From DATAJX01 sp036261915 (GTDB taxonomy: Bacteria > Pseudomonadota > Alphaproteobacteria > UBA2136 > UBA6156): a stretch of 64,000 bases of DNA. Positions 1 to 7,295 of the stretch are shown here, one piece after another (positions within the stretch are counted from its first letter, which is position 1; each line of letters begins with the position of its first letter). Where the stretch lies: NCBI GenBank assembly GCA_036261915.1, contig DATAJX010000005.1:1-64000 (forward strand), read 5' to 3'. The notes below the pieces were generated by a model. It had not been told where the DNA came from. It saw only the letters and a program-made list of their open reading frames with translations, and made no database searches. A program made the position numbers and the translations under genes.

Positions 1-354
1 CCTGATATTCCCTGGGGCGTGTGCTCCATCCCTCCTTTGGAATATGTATTAGACCACATCGTTATGACGCAAGACACCAAGCGGCTTGCGCTGGTAAATG
101 AGCTTTTAGAAAAGCCAGCAGAGCTTAAAGAGTTTCAAGATATGGTTACTTACGCTTTACAGCAGCTAGAGATTTTTCAGAGTGTTCTTGCCTACGTTAA
201 AGCGCACCCTGGTTGCCTGCAAAAAACTTTGGGCAAGGCCATAAATCGAGATGGCAGGAGAATAGCCGTACTCATTACTCAAGCTGAAAAGCGCCAACTT
301 ATTTACCGGCAACCTTCGGGCAGTACCTACAAGCTATTTGACTCGCCTGTTTAG
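1..354 (+). CDS. Unknown protein, possibly winged-helix; may be truncated by the window edge
   Basis: The frame is open to the left edge, so the real start may lie outside; a GTG at 19 is the first visible start and gives 111 aa. The N-terminal half is a predicted amphipathic helix (LVNELLEKPAELKEFQDM). The C-terminal half (VLAYVKAHPGCLQKTLGKA, then a basic helix and RQLIYRQPSGSTYKL) has the helix-turn-helix plus beta-wing pattern of small DNA-binding proteins. I do not recognise the family. Its stop converges on a minus-strand small gene. It lies in the island. Confidence 0.5.
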   Translation, partial: PDIPWGVCSIPPLEYVLDHIVMTQDTKRLALVNELLEKPAELKEFQDMVTYALQQLEIFQSVLAYVKAHPGCLQKTLGKAINRDGRRIAVLITQAEKRQLIYRQPSGSTYKLFDSPV

Positions 355-575
355 GGAATTGTTATCATTGCATCCCGACATGGCGAGGTGATGGTAACAC
401 CGATGGTGCGGGCCTCGGCTTTTGGGGCATAGATATCTCGGTAGGTACGCTTTGTTCGTAGATCTATAGAGATAGCCAAGATGACAGCAAAGATAATTAT
501 AGCCCACATATGACCAGTTATTTGATGCATCCCAACCAGACGCCACAGTTTGCGGATTGGCTTTCCGATTTTCAC
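351..575 (-). CDS. Small membrane protein, island-encoded, unknown
   Basis: 74 aa from a GTG start only 4 nt after the stop of the upstream 36-aa peptide, so translation is probably coupled. Residues 20-40 (TGHMWAIIIFAVILAISIDL) form one membrane segment. A basic N-terminus (KIGKPIRKLWR) and a polar tail follow the positive-inside rule. There is no clear Shine-Dalgarno of its own and no recognisable family. An overlapping 70-aa frame on the same strand looks like noise. Confidence 0.45.
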   Translation of the reverse strand: MKIGKPIRKLWRLVGMHQITGHMWAIIIFAVILAISIDLRTKRTYRDIYAPKAEARTIGVTITSPCRDAMITIP

Positions 576-579
576 GGTA

Positions 580-690
580 CTAAGCCCAAATCAGCCAGCC
601 GATACTGATGCCTAGGGCTATCCCCCACAGCACCATGAAGCAATAAACGACGATAATTTCCGGGCCTGGCCCTTCTAGGTCACGCGGCAT
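580..690 (-). CDS. Tiny single-span membrane peptide A (36 aa)
   Basis: ATG at 690 follows a near-perfect Shine-Dalgarno (AAGGAGG, about 697-703). The peptide has an acidic/proline-rich start (MPRDLEGPGPE) and one hydrophobic helix ending GIALGISIGWLIWA-stop. The C-terminal pattern L-[WY]-G-[IV]-x-[LI]-G-[IL]-x-I-G-W-L-x-W is shared with the 26-aa peptide at 14619-14699. Both genes are preceded by the same hairpin and structured RNA. Function is unknown; type I toxin-like peptides or small membrane regulators are possibilities by analogy only. Confidence 0.65.
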   Translation of the reverse strand: MPRDLEGPGPEIIVVYCFMVLWGIALGISIGWLIWA

Positions 691-721
691 TATCCCGCCT
701 CCTTTGGTTACACCAAAAGGA

Positions 722-743
722 CGGCCTCCCAAAAGAGAGGCCG
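722..743 (-). promoter_or_regulatory. Leader hairpin before membrane peptide A
   Basis: A 9-bp stem with a four-base loop. Read on the minus strand, one pair is G-U, which favours that strand. It lies between the structured RNA and the Shine-Dalgarno of the 36-aa peptide and is followed by a short T run, so it could be an attenuator. A matching hairpin occurs at 14724-14748. Confidence 0.6.
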
Positions 744-747
744 GGTG

Positions 748-927
748 TTAATAACCGTGGTTAGACGGCGCGGTGCCTTTGGGCTTGCGCCTTGGACAGA
801 GCACCACCACCCGGCCATAGAGTTATGACCGAATGCTTGTGCAAATACACAAACAGCACCTTTTCTGGCGGTGCCTGCCACTAACCAGGGGTTATTAATC
901 CCCGAAGTCGCTTTTGGTTACGACTTC
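748..927 (-). ncRNA. Structured RNA element, copy A
   Basis: A long-range helix pairs 748-756 with 890-898 (TTAATAACC with GGTTATTAA). A second pairs 759-764 with 881-886 (GGTTAG with CTAACC). Inside lies a GGCGC/GCGCC hairpin; outside, 904-910 pairs with 921-927. The same architecture occurs at 14754-14905 with both helices changed on both sides. Minus is the likely strand because the leader hairpin and peptide follow on it, but plus is not excluded. It matches no riboswitch I know. Confidence 0.65.
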
Positions 928-1046
928 ACGCGTAAGTATGGTGGGTTTGATTAGTATGTCAAGGATTTGGCAATCGAACTTCAAAGTCTATATCTATCTC
1001 TCTTTCTTCAACGTGGTGGTTCGGAAAGCCGCATGAGGATAACCTT
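928..1046. other. Non-coding flank of the CRISPR array (possible leader)
   Basis: No gene is visible here. It is the upstream side of the array if crRNAs are read on the plus strand, as the tracrRNA anti-repeat requires. It is AT-rich with a pyrimidine tract near 990-1010, but I see no convincing promoter. Confidence 0.35.
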
Positions 1047-1594
1047 GATTCCAGCTAGTTCGCATTTTCCGATGTGTTAGGATGAAAACCATCGTCTCAC
1101 CCATTCCCCTGTGTTCCGGCTGGCTCACATTTCCCGATGTGTTAGAGTTCAAAAGAATGGCCCACGCTCTACCGGCGGTTCCGGCTAGTCGATATTTCCC
1201 GATGTGTTAGAGTAGCTCTTACCTCGCAGGCCGCACCCCCTGGTTCTTGCTGGCTCGCATTTCCCGATGTGTTAAGGTTTTACTGCCCCGTCAGCCCAGG
1301 CATTGGTTCCGGGTGGCTCACATTTCCCGATGTGTTAAAGTAGAAAAGTGATTAACCCTAAGTTAGTGGTTCTGGCTAAATCATATTCCCGATGTGTTAG
1401 AATTTTCTACTACGGCGCAGATGAGAATAAGGTTCCGGCTAGCCCACATTTCCCGATGTGTTAACCTCCCAGCCGCAGACCACACAAGCGGGTGGGGTTC
1501 TGGCTGGCTCATACTTCCCGATGTGTTAACCTATGGCCCTATGCCTAACCCCCTGCCTGTGCGTTCCGGCTGGCTCATATTTCCCGATGTGAAG
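1047..1594 (+). CRISPR. Degenerate nine-repeat type II CRISPR array
   Basis: Nine repeats of 33-34 bp start at 1047, 1112, 1177, 1242, 1305, 1368, 1431, 1496 and 1562, separated by eight unrelated 29-32 bp spacers. The most constant part is TTCCCGATGTG; the 5' half varies between copies and hardly any two repeats are identical. CACAT...ATGTG within each repeat can form a hairpin. The anti-repeat at 4591-4620 is complementary to the plus strand, so crRNAs should read left to right, convergent with cas9. The last repeat overlaps the cas9 3' end. Confidence 0.88.
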
Positions 1595-4511
1595 AAACGC
1601 GAAGTCGTCCCAGCATATCAACCGATGCCTTGCGGACATTTCGTTTAAGTAATGCTGTCCAGCCAAGAGTTTTATAGTTTGACTTTACCCCCGCTTTAGC
1701 ACTGCTAGGCGCTATTCCCACTTCATTTGCAGGCGCGTAAAGCAGGGCCCTAGCAGAAGGCTTTATCATTCTAACAATACCGAGTTCTTTTTCATCTACC
1801 ACTATGCAGTCACCATTATGAAGTCTCATTAGGAGTGTAGCGGCAGGATGGGGGCGGTTCCGTGGTTTATCTCTAGTCTGATGCATGAAGACAGGCACCC
1901 CTTCAACTTTGTTACCTGAAGGAGTTTTCACCAGCCAAAAATCGATATGGTGAACACCAGCATGTTTGTAATAGTTACTGTGCGTTCTCTCTCCCTGCTG
2001 ATGCTCAATCTTCCTTAAATTGAGGCGCGCGGCTTCATTCATGGCAGCAACGTCACTGTGTTTTTGGGCCGTTTCTTCATGCAATGCCCCTTGTGCTCCA
2101 TGGTCTACTCGGTGGGAAACAATCATCGCATTTACCAGGGCCAAGGCTTCTTGATGCAACTTTCCCGGCTCTACGGGACAAGGCATTACCAGCCGTTTAT
2201 AAACGTGGGTATCATCCTTTGAGGCAGCCCTCTGAGCTTCCCGTATAGCCTCAGGAGTAAGCAATGCGAGAGTCAGAGCGTCCACGGCATGATGCCGATG
2301 ATCAGCATGGCGGTTCTTCTCCAGCACCTTACCAAACCATTGGTGGCGGGCCTTGGCGGTGATTTTGCCGGGAGAAGCCTCTACATGGGGAGCGATATAT
2401 TCCAGGTAACGCTTGGCCAGACGAGACATATAACGGGTGTCGTTTAACATGCTGCTAAGCCAGTCCTCTTCATCGGCCAGTCGTTTTGCAGCGTCCGGTG
2501 TAAACCTCCACCGCTTGTTGTGAGGTAAAGCGGCAGTGCGGGCTAAAAGCGCATCGTAAGCCTCTGGCTTGCCAATGCGCTGGTAATACTCGTAAGGCGT
2601 TTCGGCGCCCTTCATCTTGTTAGCGTCGCGCGTGGCTAAGGTGAGGTTGGCCGAGGAATCATCTAAGCTGCGGGAGCGCGGGAGGATATGCTCGATGTGT
2701 ACGGCATTGCTAAACAACATGGGCAAGGTGATAGGCTCTCCCGTGTAAGCGCAGGCGGGAAGTTCCTTCCACAGCTTGTACTTCAGGAAGTCCTCGCGGC
2801 TGTCGGCGTTTACCTTCGTTCCAACTTTACGACACTCTTCCAGCATTTCATCGCGCAACGCGAGGTTCTTTTTTATCTCGATTTGCCATTCCCGTTTTTG
2901 TTCGGCGTTAGCCTTCAAGTCCCGCGCCAGTTCAATGACAATTCCTGCCGGAGGATGTCCGTATTCCTTCAGGATAGCGTTTACCAACTGGCGTAGTTGG
3001 TTGAGCGCGATATGTACGGTGGGGTTGCCGATAACTCCGTATTTCTTTTCCTCCGGCACAGTACGGGAGTTTTGGTGCATCCCGACCTCTGGCATCATTT
3101 GGGCGTAATATGACAACCTCTCAACGAGCGTACCTGGGCGGGTATATCCCCCACCTAGTTCGGCCAAAGCCTCTGTAATACTCATATAGCGGTTAGCGGG
3201 AGCATCAGCGCGAACACTGGAAACCTTAGCCAATAGCGCCGCCAAGGCCTCGGTACAAAATCTAGCGGTGCCTCCTTCGAGATTGAGAGCACTGATTTTT
3301 TCCGCAGCCGTTTCGTCTATATCGAGGTTTTCAACTAACGCGGTGATAACATCCTCTTCGTCTTTTGTGCTTTGGAGCAGTTCAACCACTTTGGTTTGCT
3401 GTTCCGGGGTTAGCGTGTGCCAACGTGGTCCGAAATGTTCCGGTTTAGCTAAGTCATAATCGGTAGTGAGGCCGGTTAATCCCTTTTCCGTTTTTGCGCT
3501 GGCAAGGTTGAACTCCGTACCAACCGGCAACTTCAATTTAGTGCACAGCTTGGTAAAGGAGATGCTTTTCTGGTTACAAAGCAGCCGCCAGACCTCCTGC
3601 CTTTCGTCGTCGGTTAAGAATCGTGTGGCATCGCCAGGGGAAATGATTTTAAGGTTGTTTATATCCTGCCAGGCTCGCATCTTCTGAGATAACGGGTCGG
3701 CAGCATAAGCACGGGGCTTGTCTACTCCTTGGGGGCCGTAAAGTTGGCACTTGCCGCGTTCTACTGGCCGCAGCGGCCGCTGATAAAAAATGGTTTTTTT
3801 AATAGCTGCCCAATCCTCTGTGGTGAACTTATGGTTTGGCTGTTGGGCTTTTTGAATGGCGTCAAATTCTGCCTCATACATTTCTCGCGTAGTTTGTAGC
3901 CCTTCGCGTCCTTCTTTTACTGCATCACCTTGCCCTCGACTATCGAGCACCGCCTTACCTTGCTTTTGTAGGTAAGCGAAATAAGCGCCCAGAGTAGAAA
4001 AACCTCCGTCTTTCATCGTCTGGGCCAGTTTATTAACCCCAGCATAGAACTTCTTATCAACTTCAGCGTCGGTTTTACGATTGCTTTTGAATCCCCGGCG
4101 CTGATTAAGGGCAAACAACACGCGCCCCAGGGCATAAGGGGGCAAAGGTTTGCTAAGCGCCAATGCCCTCAGCTCGTAAGGGTTTAATTTAGTCCCTAGC
4201 GAGGAAAACGATGGGTGATTGCAATCTGCCACCTGGCGGCGTTCGACAGGTGACAGCGGCATGAGGCCGAGATGTCCTAGCTGGTTGAGCAGTTTTTGCT
4301 GGCGGCGGAGGAAGCGCGCTCGCTGGCGACGCATGGAGCGTTTTTGGCGGCGTTTTTGGGCCAGGGGTGCCTGAGTTTTATCTTCACGCCCGCTATTGAA
4401 CTTGCGGACGCCCATCGCCACCACGCGCTGGGGGTGATCCTGAGTGTCAACTTCAACCACGGCCCAGCCGAGGGACGAGATACCCATATCAAGACCCAGC
4501 CGATAGCGCAT
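1575..4511 (-). CDS. cas9: Cas9 endonuclease, compact type II (II-C-like)
   Basis: RNA-guided DNA endonuclease of 978 aa. The start at 4511 has a Shine-Dalgarno (AGAGGAGAT) and opens with the RuvC-I motif MRYRLGLDMGISSLGWAVVE; the longer frame to 4580 adds residues with no homology. Visible parts: RuvC-I D8; arginine-rich bridge helix at about 53-72; RuvC-II IELARD with E527; HNH (HIEHILPRSRSLDD) with H608 and NKMKG at 631-635; RuvC-III HHAVDA with H741 and D744; then the PAM-interacting region. All expected catalytic residues are present. The length and HNH style resemble type II-C. The last codons (SSHREI-stop) are encoded by the terminal CRISPR repeat. No cas1, cas2 or csn2 is seen. Confidence 0.97.
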   Translation of the reverse strand: MRYRLGLDMGISSLGWAVVEVDTQDHPQRVVAMGVRKFNSGREDKTQAPLAQKRRQKRSMRRQRARFLRRQQKLLNQLGHLGLMPLSPVERRQVADCNHPSFSSLGTKLNPYELRALALSKPLPPYALGRVLFALNQRRGFKSNRKTDAEVDKKFYAGVNKLAQTMKDGGFSTLGAYFAYLQKQGKAVLDSRGQGDAVKEGREGLQTTREMYEAEFDAIQKAQQPNHKFTTEDWAAIKKTIFYQRPLRPVERGKCQLYGPQGVDKPRAYAADPLSQKMRAWQDINNLKIISPGDATRFLTDDERQEVWRLLCNQKSISFTKLCTKLKLPVGTEFNLASAKTEKGLTGLTTDYDLAKPEHFGPRWHTLTPEQQTKVVELLQSTKDEEDVITALVENLDIDETAAEKISALNLEGGTARFCTEALAALLAKVSSVRADAPANRYMSITEALAELGGGYTRPGTLVERLSYYAQMMPEVGMHQNSRTVPEEKKYGVIGNPTVHIALNQLRQLVNAILKEYGHPPAGIVIELARDLKANAEQKREWQIEIKKNLALRDEMLEECRKVGTKVNADSREDFLKYKLWKELPACAYTGEPITLPMLFSNAVHIEHILPRSRSLDDSSANLTLATRDANKMKGAETPYEYYQRIGKPEAYDALLARTAALPHNKRWRFTPDAAKRLADEEDWLSSMLNDTRYMSRLAKRYLEYIAPHVEASPGKITAKARHQWFGKVLEKNRHADHRHHAVDALTLALLTPEAIREAQRAASKDDTHVYKRLVMPCPVEPGKLHQEALALVNAMIVSHRVDHGAQGALHEETAQKHSDVAAMNEAARLNLRKIEHQQGERTHSNYYKHAGVHHIDFWLVKTPSGNKVEGVPVFMHQTRDKPRNRPHPAATLLMRLHNGDCIVVDEKELGIVRMIKPSARALLYAPANEVGIAPSSAKAGVKSNYKTLGWTALLKRNVRKASVDMLGRLRVSSHREI

Positions 4512-4529
4512 GGTTATCTCCTCTTTCCC

Positions 4530-4557
4530 TTGACGATAGGGCGTAACTATATAATAT
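4530..4557 (+). promoter_or_regulatory. Probable tracrRNA promoter
   Basis: A TTGACG -35 box at 4530-4535 lies 16 bp from TAATAT at 4552-4557, which overlaps a perfect TATAAT at 4550-4555. It points away from cas9 and lies in the cas9 5' leader, so the two transcripts diverge and their control regions overlap. Predicted start is near 4563. Confidence 0.6.
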
Positions 4558-4561
4558 CTAA

Positions 4562-4676
4562 AGTCACCAGTCTGCATCAAACGTCGTTAGACGACACATC
4601 GGGAAATGTGAGCTAGCTGGTAACAAACGGCTTAGGCCGTGCAAAATTGAGGGGCAGCTACGGCTTGCCCCTTTCT
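4562..4676 (+). ncRNA. tracrRNA
   Basis: Pairs with crRNA repeats to load Cas9. The anti-repeat at 4591-4620 matches the array repeat in antisense along nearly all of its length (best match to the GCTAGCTCACATTTCCCGATGTG type). It is followed by a nexus-like hairpin at 4627-4640 (ACGGC/GCCGT) and a terminator-like hairpin at 4651-4671 (GGGGCAGC, TACG loop) with a T-rich tail. The location just upstream of cas9 on the opposite strand fits. Ends are estimates. Confidence 0.85.
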
Positions 4677-4740
4677 AGTTCTTAGTTGTTGAATCTTACA
4701 TTCTTGGCGCTAGACCAGCTTTGTGGCAGGGTGCCGCCGT

Positions 4741-4814
4741 GCTGGCGTAGCATGAAGGTCGTGCAGGGGTTTTGTAAACCTCAGGTGACAGTTCAATTCT
4801 GTCCGCCAGCACCA
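4741..4814 (+). tRNA. tRNA-Thr (anticodon TGT), island-encoded
   Basis: All arms fold: 7/7 acceptor pairs (GCTGGCG with CGCCAGC), a 4-bp D stem with a short loop, an anticodon stem with loop TTTGTAA (TGT), a 5-bp T stem with loop TTCAATT, and an encoded CCA. It has the same anticodon as the tRNA fragment at the island's right end but differs at many positions, so it is not the matching att copy. Islands often carry tRNAs for their own codon use. Confidence 0.85.
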
Positions 4815-4834
4815 TTTTATCATCAGAGGTACGA

Positions 4835-5770
4835 ATGGTACTAATGCCCAGACATGAGTTTTGGCGCAAACAATATAGAGAGCGTCGTTACGCTAGGTAT
4901 TTAACTCAGCCCGAATTAAACCAGCGGATAAGTGACATCATGGTGAATATGATGTTGCTAACCCCGGAAGCTAAAATTGGCTTGTTACCAGTTAAGGCTG
5001 ATTCCGAAGTGTGGATGGTAAAGTTTACTCACATGTTGGAGGAAATGACTCTGCGGCATGGGCCATACCCCAATGGATTTACCAAAGATATTCTCAAAGA
5101 CACGATGCCAGATTTTACATCTGAGCTTGGCCGTAAGGCCTCAAAAGCCCTTGTGGAAAAAGGATTAAAGCCGGGGGATTTCTATATAAAATATGGCAAA
5201 CGAGAACACATGCAGGCCTTGCATGAGAAAGGGACTATGCGATTACAGCCCGCTAGTCACTTCAAGCTGAAGGACTATAACGGTGCCATTCAAGATGATG
5301 AGCTGTCTATTGTCCTATCTTTGATTTTGCCCAGAGAAGACATCGTGCAAGTCGTACAAAATCCTCAAGATGTACCCACAGATTTAGTAGAGCACGCTTT
5401 TGATTTGAGCCTTAATTTCCCTACAGATTACTGGATTTATTGCTTAACCACCTCGTTGCAATCAAGGCTCTTTGTAGATTTCCAGGCAGACGCTTGTGTA
5501 ATTATTCATAACAAAGAAGCTTTTAAAAAGCGATTACTCGCTGCTACTTCTATCTTAAATGGAAAACCTCAAGATGGGGCAGTTACATATGTTGACCCAC
5601 TCCTTCCTAAAACGGGAAAAATGTTTATCCCTCTTACTAAGCATTTTAAGTATGCCTACCAAGAAGAATTTAGATTCTCTTGGGTGCCTAAATTACCCAA
5701 GAAGCAGCTAGAGCCAATCGATTTTTCTCTGGGTGATATGAGTAATATAAGTAGCTTGATTCAACTCTAA
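4835..5770 (+). CDS. Unknown 311-aa island protein
   Basis: ATG at 4835 follows a CAGAGG ribosome-binding site 20 nt after the tRNA-Thr. It is a soluble protein with no signal peptide or membrane segment. The order of elements (YWIYCLTTSLQSRLFVDF, CVIIHNKEAFKKRLL, YVDPLLPKTGKMFIPLTKH, YAYQEEFRFSW) loosely recalls DUF2971-like proteins, where a W/Y-rich core is followed by a lysine and an E-x-R-F strand; this is only an impression. It ends 4 bp inside the convergent integrase gene. A defence or cargo role is guesswork from location. Confidence 0.75.
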   Translation: MVLMPRHEFWRKQYRERRYARYLTQPELNQRISDIMVNMMLLTPEAKIGLLPVKADSEVWMVKFTHMLEEMTLRHGPYPNGFTKDILKDTMPDFTSELGRKASKALVEKGLKPGDFYIKYGKREHMQALHEKGTMRLQPASHFKLKDYNGAIQDDELSIVLSLILPREDIVQVVQNPQDVPTDLVEHAFDLSLNFPTDYWIYCLTTSLQSRLFVDFQADACVIIHNKEAFKKRLLAATSILNGKPQDGAVTYVDPLLPKTGKMFIPLTKHFKYAYQEEFRFSWVPKLPKKQLEPIDFSLGDMSNISSLIQL

Positions 5771-6993
5771 CGGCTTTTCTTGAAAAGATGCTTCTTAATC
5801 TCATCGGCTACAGCCTGCATGGGCTTGCGTAGGCGCTCAACGTCGGTGCCGATATAACGCGCCGTTACATCGGTGGTATCGAACTTATGGTTGACCAGCC
5901 TCTTGAGGGCGTAGGAGGACATATCGAGCCGTTCCGCATAGGTTATGAAAGTCCGGCGCAGGTCGTGTAGCCCGAACTGGTGAAGGGTTCTTGCAGCATC
6001 CTCGGTCTTCTTGTTTTTAGCCATTTGGGCTTTCATCATTTTGTGAATGGCCTCGATGCCTCGGCGCGGCTCTACAAGATGTTTAGCAGGATCATCGCCA
6101 GGGAAAACCCACGGACTTTTCCTAGCCTTCTTCTTCCGTTTTTTAACTAAATTGAGGAGGTCGGTATTTAAGGGAAGCCATAGCGGCACTTTGTTTTTGG
6201 TTTCGGGAACGCAGAATAGCTTGTTGGGAATGTCCACATTTTCCCAACGCAGCCCAAGAGCCTCATTTTTGCGAAGGCCGCTGTAGAGAATGAAGGTCAA
6301 CACATCCTTGACCACCTCGCTTTCCAGCTTTTGAAGTGCCGCATACCAATAGGGGAGCTTGGCTTCATCGAGCCACGTAGAACGCTTGGGAACGCTTTTC
6401 CAAAGGTCTTGCTGGCTAAGGGTGCGAACTGGATTAACCAGAATGTTAGGGTTATCTATTATTGCAAAGTTAATAACAGCCTTGAGTAACTGCATCGCAT
6501 GGTTGGCCGAGGCGAGGCTGGTTTCCCGCAGCTCTACATACTTCTTACGCACCATGAGGGAGGTAATCTCGTTAAGCGGGGTATTCGCCCATGATTTAAG
6601 GTGAGTTTTATAGATGAGGTTGTCGTAGTCCTTAATTGTGTTGCGACGAAGCTCTTTAACCGCTTTGTAATCGGCATAATATTGGGCCAGGGTCATGCCC
6701 CGCAGTTTATCCTGGCGCTTCTTGGCATTTAAGTTAACGCCCTTGGCCATATCCCGCAGTCTATCCTTGGCTTCATCGCGGGCGGTTTCAGCCGTGAAAG
6801 TGGGGTGGTTCCCAATCGTATAACGGACGGTGCGCCCTCTAATGGCTCTTTGGGCGATGTAGGTTTTCTTGGTGGCACCCACACGCAAACCAAAGCCTCG
6901 AAGTTCGCTATCCCAATAGTAAGTCTGCCCTTTGGTGGGGTGGGGAATTTTATTAACGAAGGCGACAGTCAGTTTTGTCGAGGAACGCGCCAT
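5767..6993 (-). CDS. Tyrosine-type integrase (P4/CP4-57 family)
   Basis: Site-specific recombinase of 408 aa. The N-terminus (KLTVAFVNKIPHPTKGQTYY, then GFGLRVGATKKTYIAQ) is the arm-binding DUF4102 type typical of tRNA-targeting islands. A SAM-like core-binding domain follows. The catalytic set is visible: Arg I in LYSGLRKNEALGLRW, H-x-x-R in HDLRRTF, the LVNHK His/Lys region, and Tyr in ARYIG. It appears intact. It is divergent to the tRNA-Thr fragment about 170 bp upstream, its presumed att site. Confidence 0.95.
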   Translation of the reverse strand: MARSSTKLTVAFVNKIPHPTKGQTYYWDSELRGFGLRVGATKKTYIAQRAIRGRTVRYTIGNHPTFTAETARDEAKDRLRDMAKGVNLNAKKRQDKLRGMTLAQYYADYKAVKELRRNTIKDYDNLIYKTHLKSWANTPLNEITSLMVRKKYVELRETSLASANHAMQLLKAVINFAIIDNPNILVNPVRTLSQQDLWKSVPKRSTWLDEAKLPYWYAALQKLESEVVKDVLTFILYSGLRKNEALGLRWENVDIPNKLFCVPETKNKVPLWLPLNTDLLNLVKKRKKKARKSPWVFPGDDPAKHLVEPRRGIEAIHKMMKAQMAKNKKTEDAARTLHQFGLHDLRRTFITYAERLDMSSYALKRLVNHKFDTTDVTARYIGTDVERLRKPMQAVADEIKKHLFKKSR

Positions 6994-7164
6994 TTTTTGA
7001 CCCTTCAGCTTTGCTTAGGATAGCTAGTAACATTCTAGTAACATGGGTATTGGGAATACCTGGGTTTTATGTATGCAACTAGGGTTTACATATTTACTTA
7101 TATTTCAATGTATTATACCAATAAGGGATAAGTTAAGCAATAACAGGAATAGGTGGCGGTTTAA

Positions 7165-7209
7165 TTTGTAAACCGAAGGTCGGGAGTTCAATCCTCTCAG
7201 CCGGCACCA
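7165..7209 (+). other. attR-like site: displaced 3' half of tRNA-Thr(TGT)
   Basis: From the anticodon loop (TTTGTAA) to CCA this is a clean tRNA 3' half: T stem GGGAG/CTCTC, loop TTCAATC, acceptor strand AGCCGGC, then ACCA. The bases to its left do not form the 5' anticodon strand, so identity begins at the anticodon loop, where such integrases commonly cross over. The intact partner would begin GCCGGCT and is not in the window. Confidence 0.8.
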
Positions 7210-7295
7210 TTAATATTCCCAGCAACTTCCCTTATAGATTTTTTGCGCCGAAGCGCCGACCCTGCCGCCACAACAAAACGGAAAGGGGAACACCC

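Larger units (their letters stand above)
1..7209. mobile_element. Right part of a genomic island integrated at a tRNA-Thr gene
   Basis: This AT-richer stretch carries a CRISPR-Cas9 locus, an extra tRNA, unknown genes and a P4-type integrase, and it stops at a displaced 3' half of a tRNA-Thr(TGT). Tyrosine integrases of this type usually sit beside the att site at one end of their element, so 7209 is read as the right boundary. The left boundary, with the intact target tRNA, should lie before position 1. The boundary is seen in sequence; the mobility is inferred. Confidence 0.8.

Noticed and set aside
1047..1594. crRNA transcription on the minus strand (same direction as cas9)
   Set aside because: The repeat is partly palindromic, but its flanks (GGCTGG side) pair with the tracrRNA anti-repeat only if the array is read on the plus strand.
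1394..1648. An 84-aa plus-strand frame across the CRISPR array
   Set aside because: It only translates repeats and spacers.
4741..7209. Reading tRNA-Thr 4741-4814 and the fragment 7165-7209 as attL/attR of a 2.4-kb element
   Set aside because: The two 3' halves differ at many positions, and the acceptor strand of the fragment would not pair fully with the 5' end of this tRNA. A true att pair should be nearly identical.
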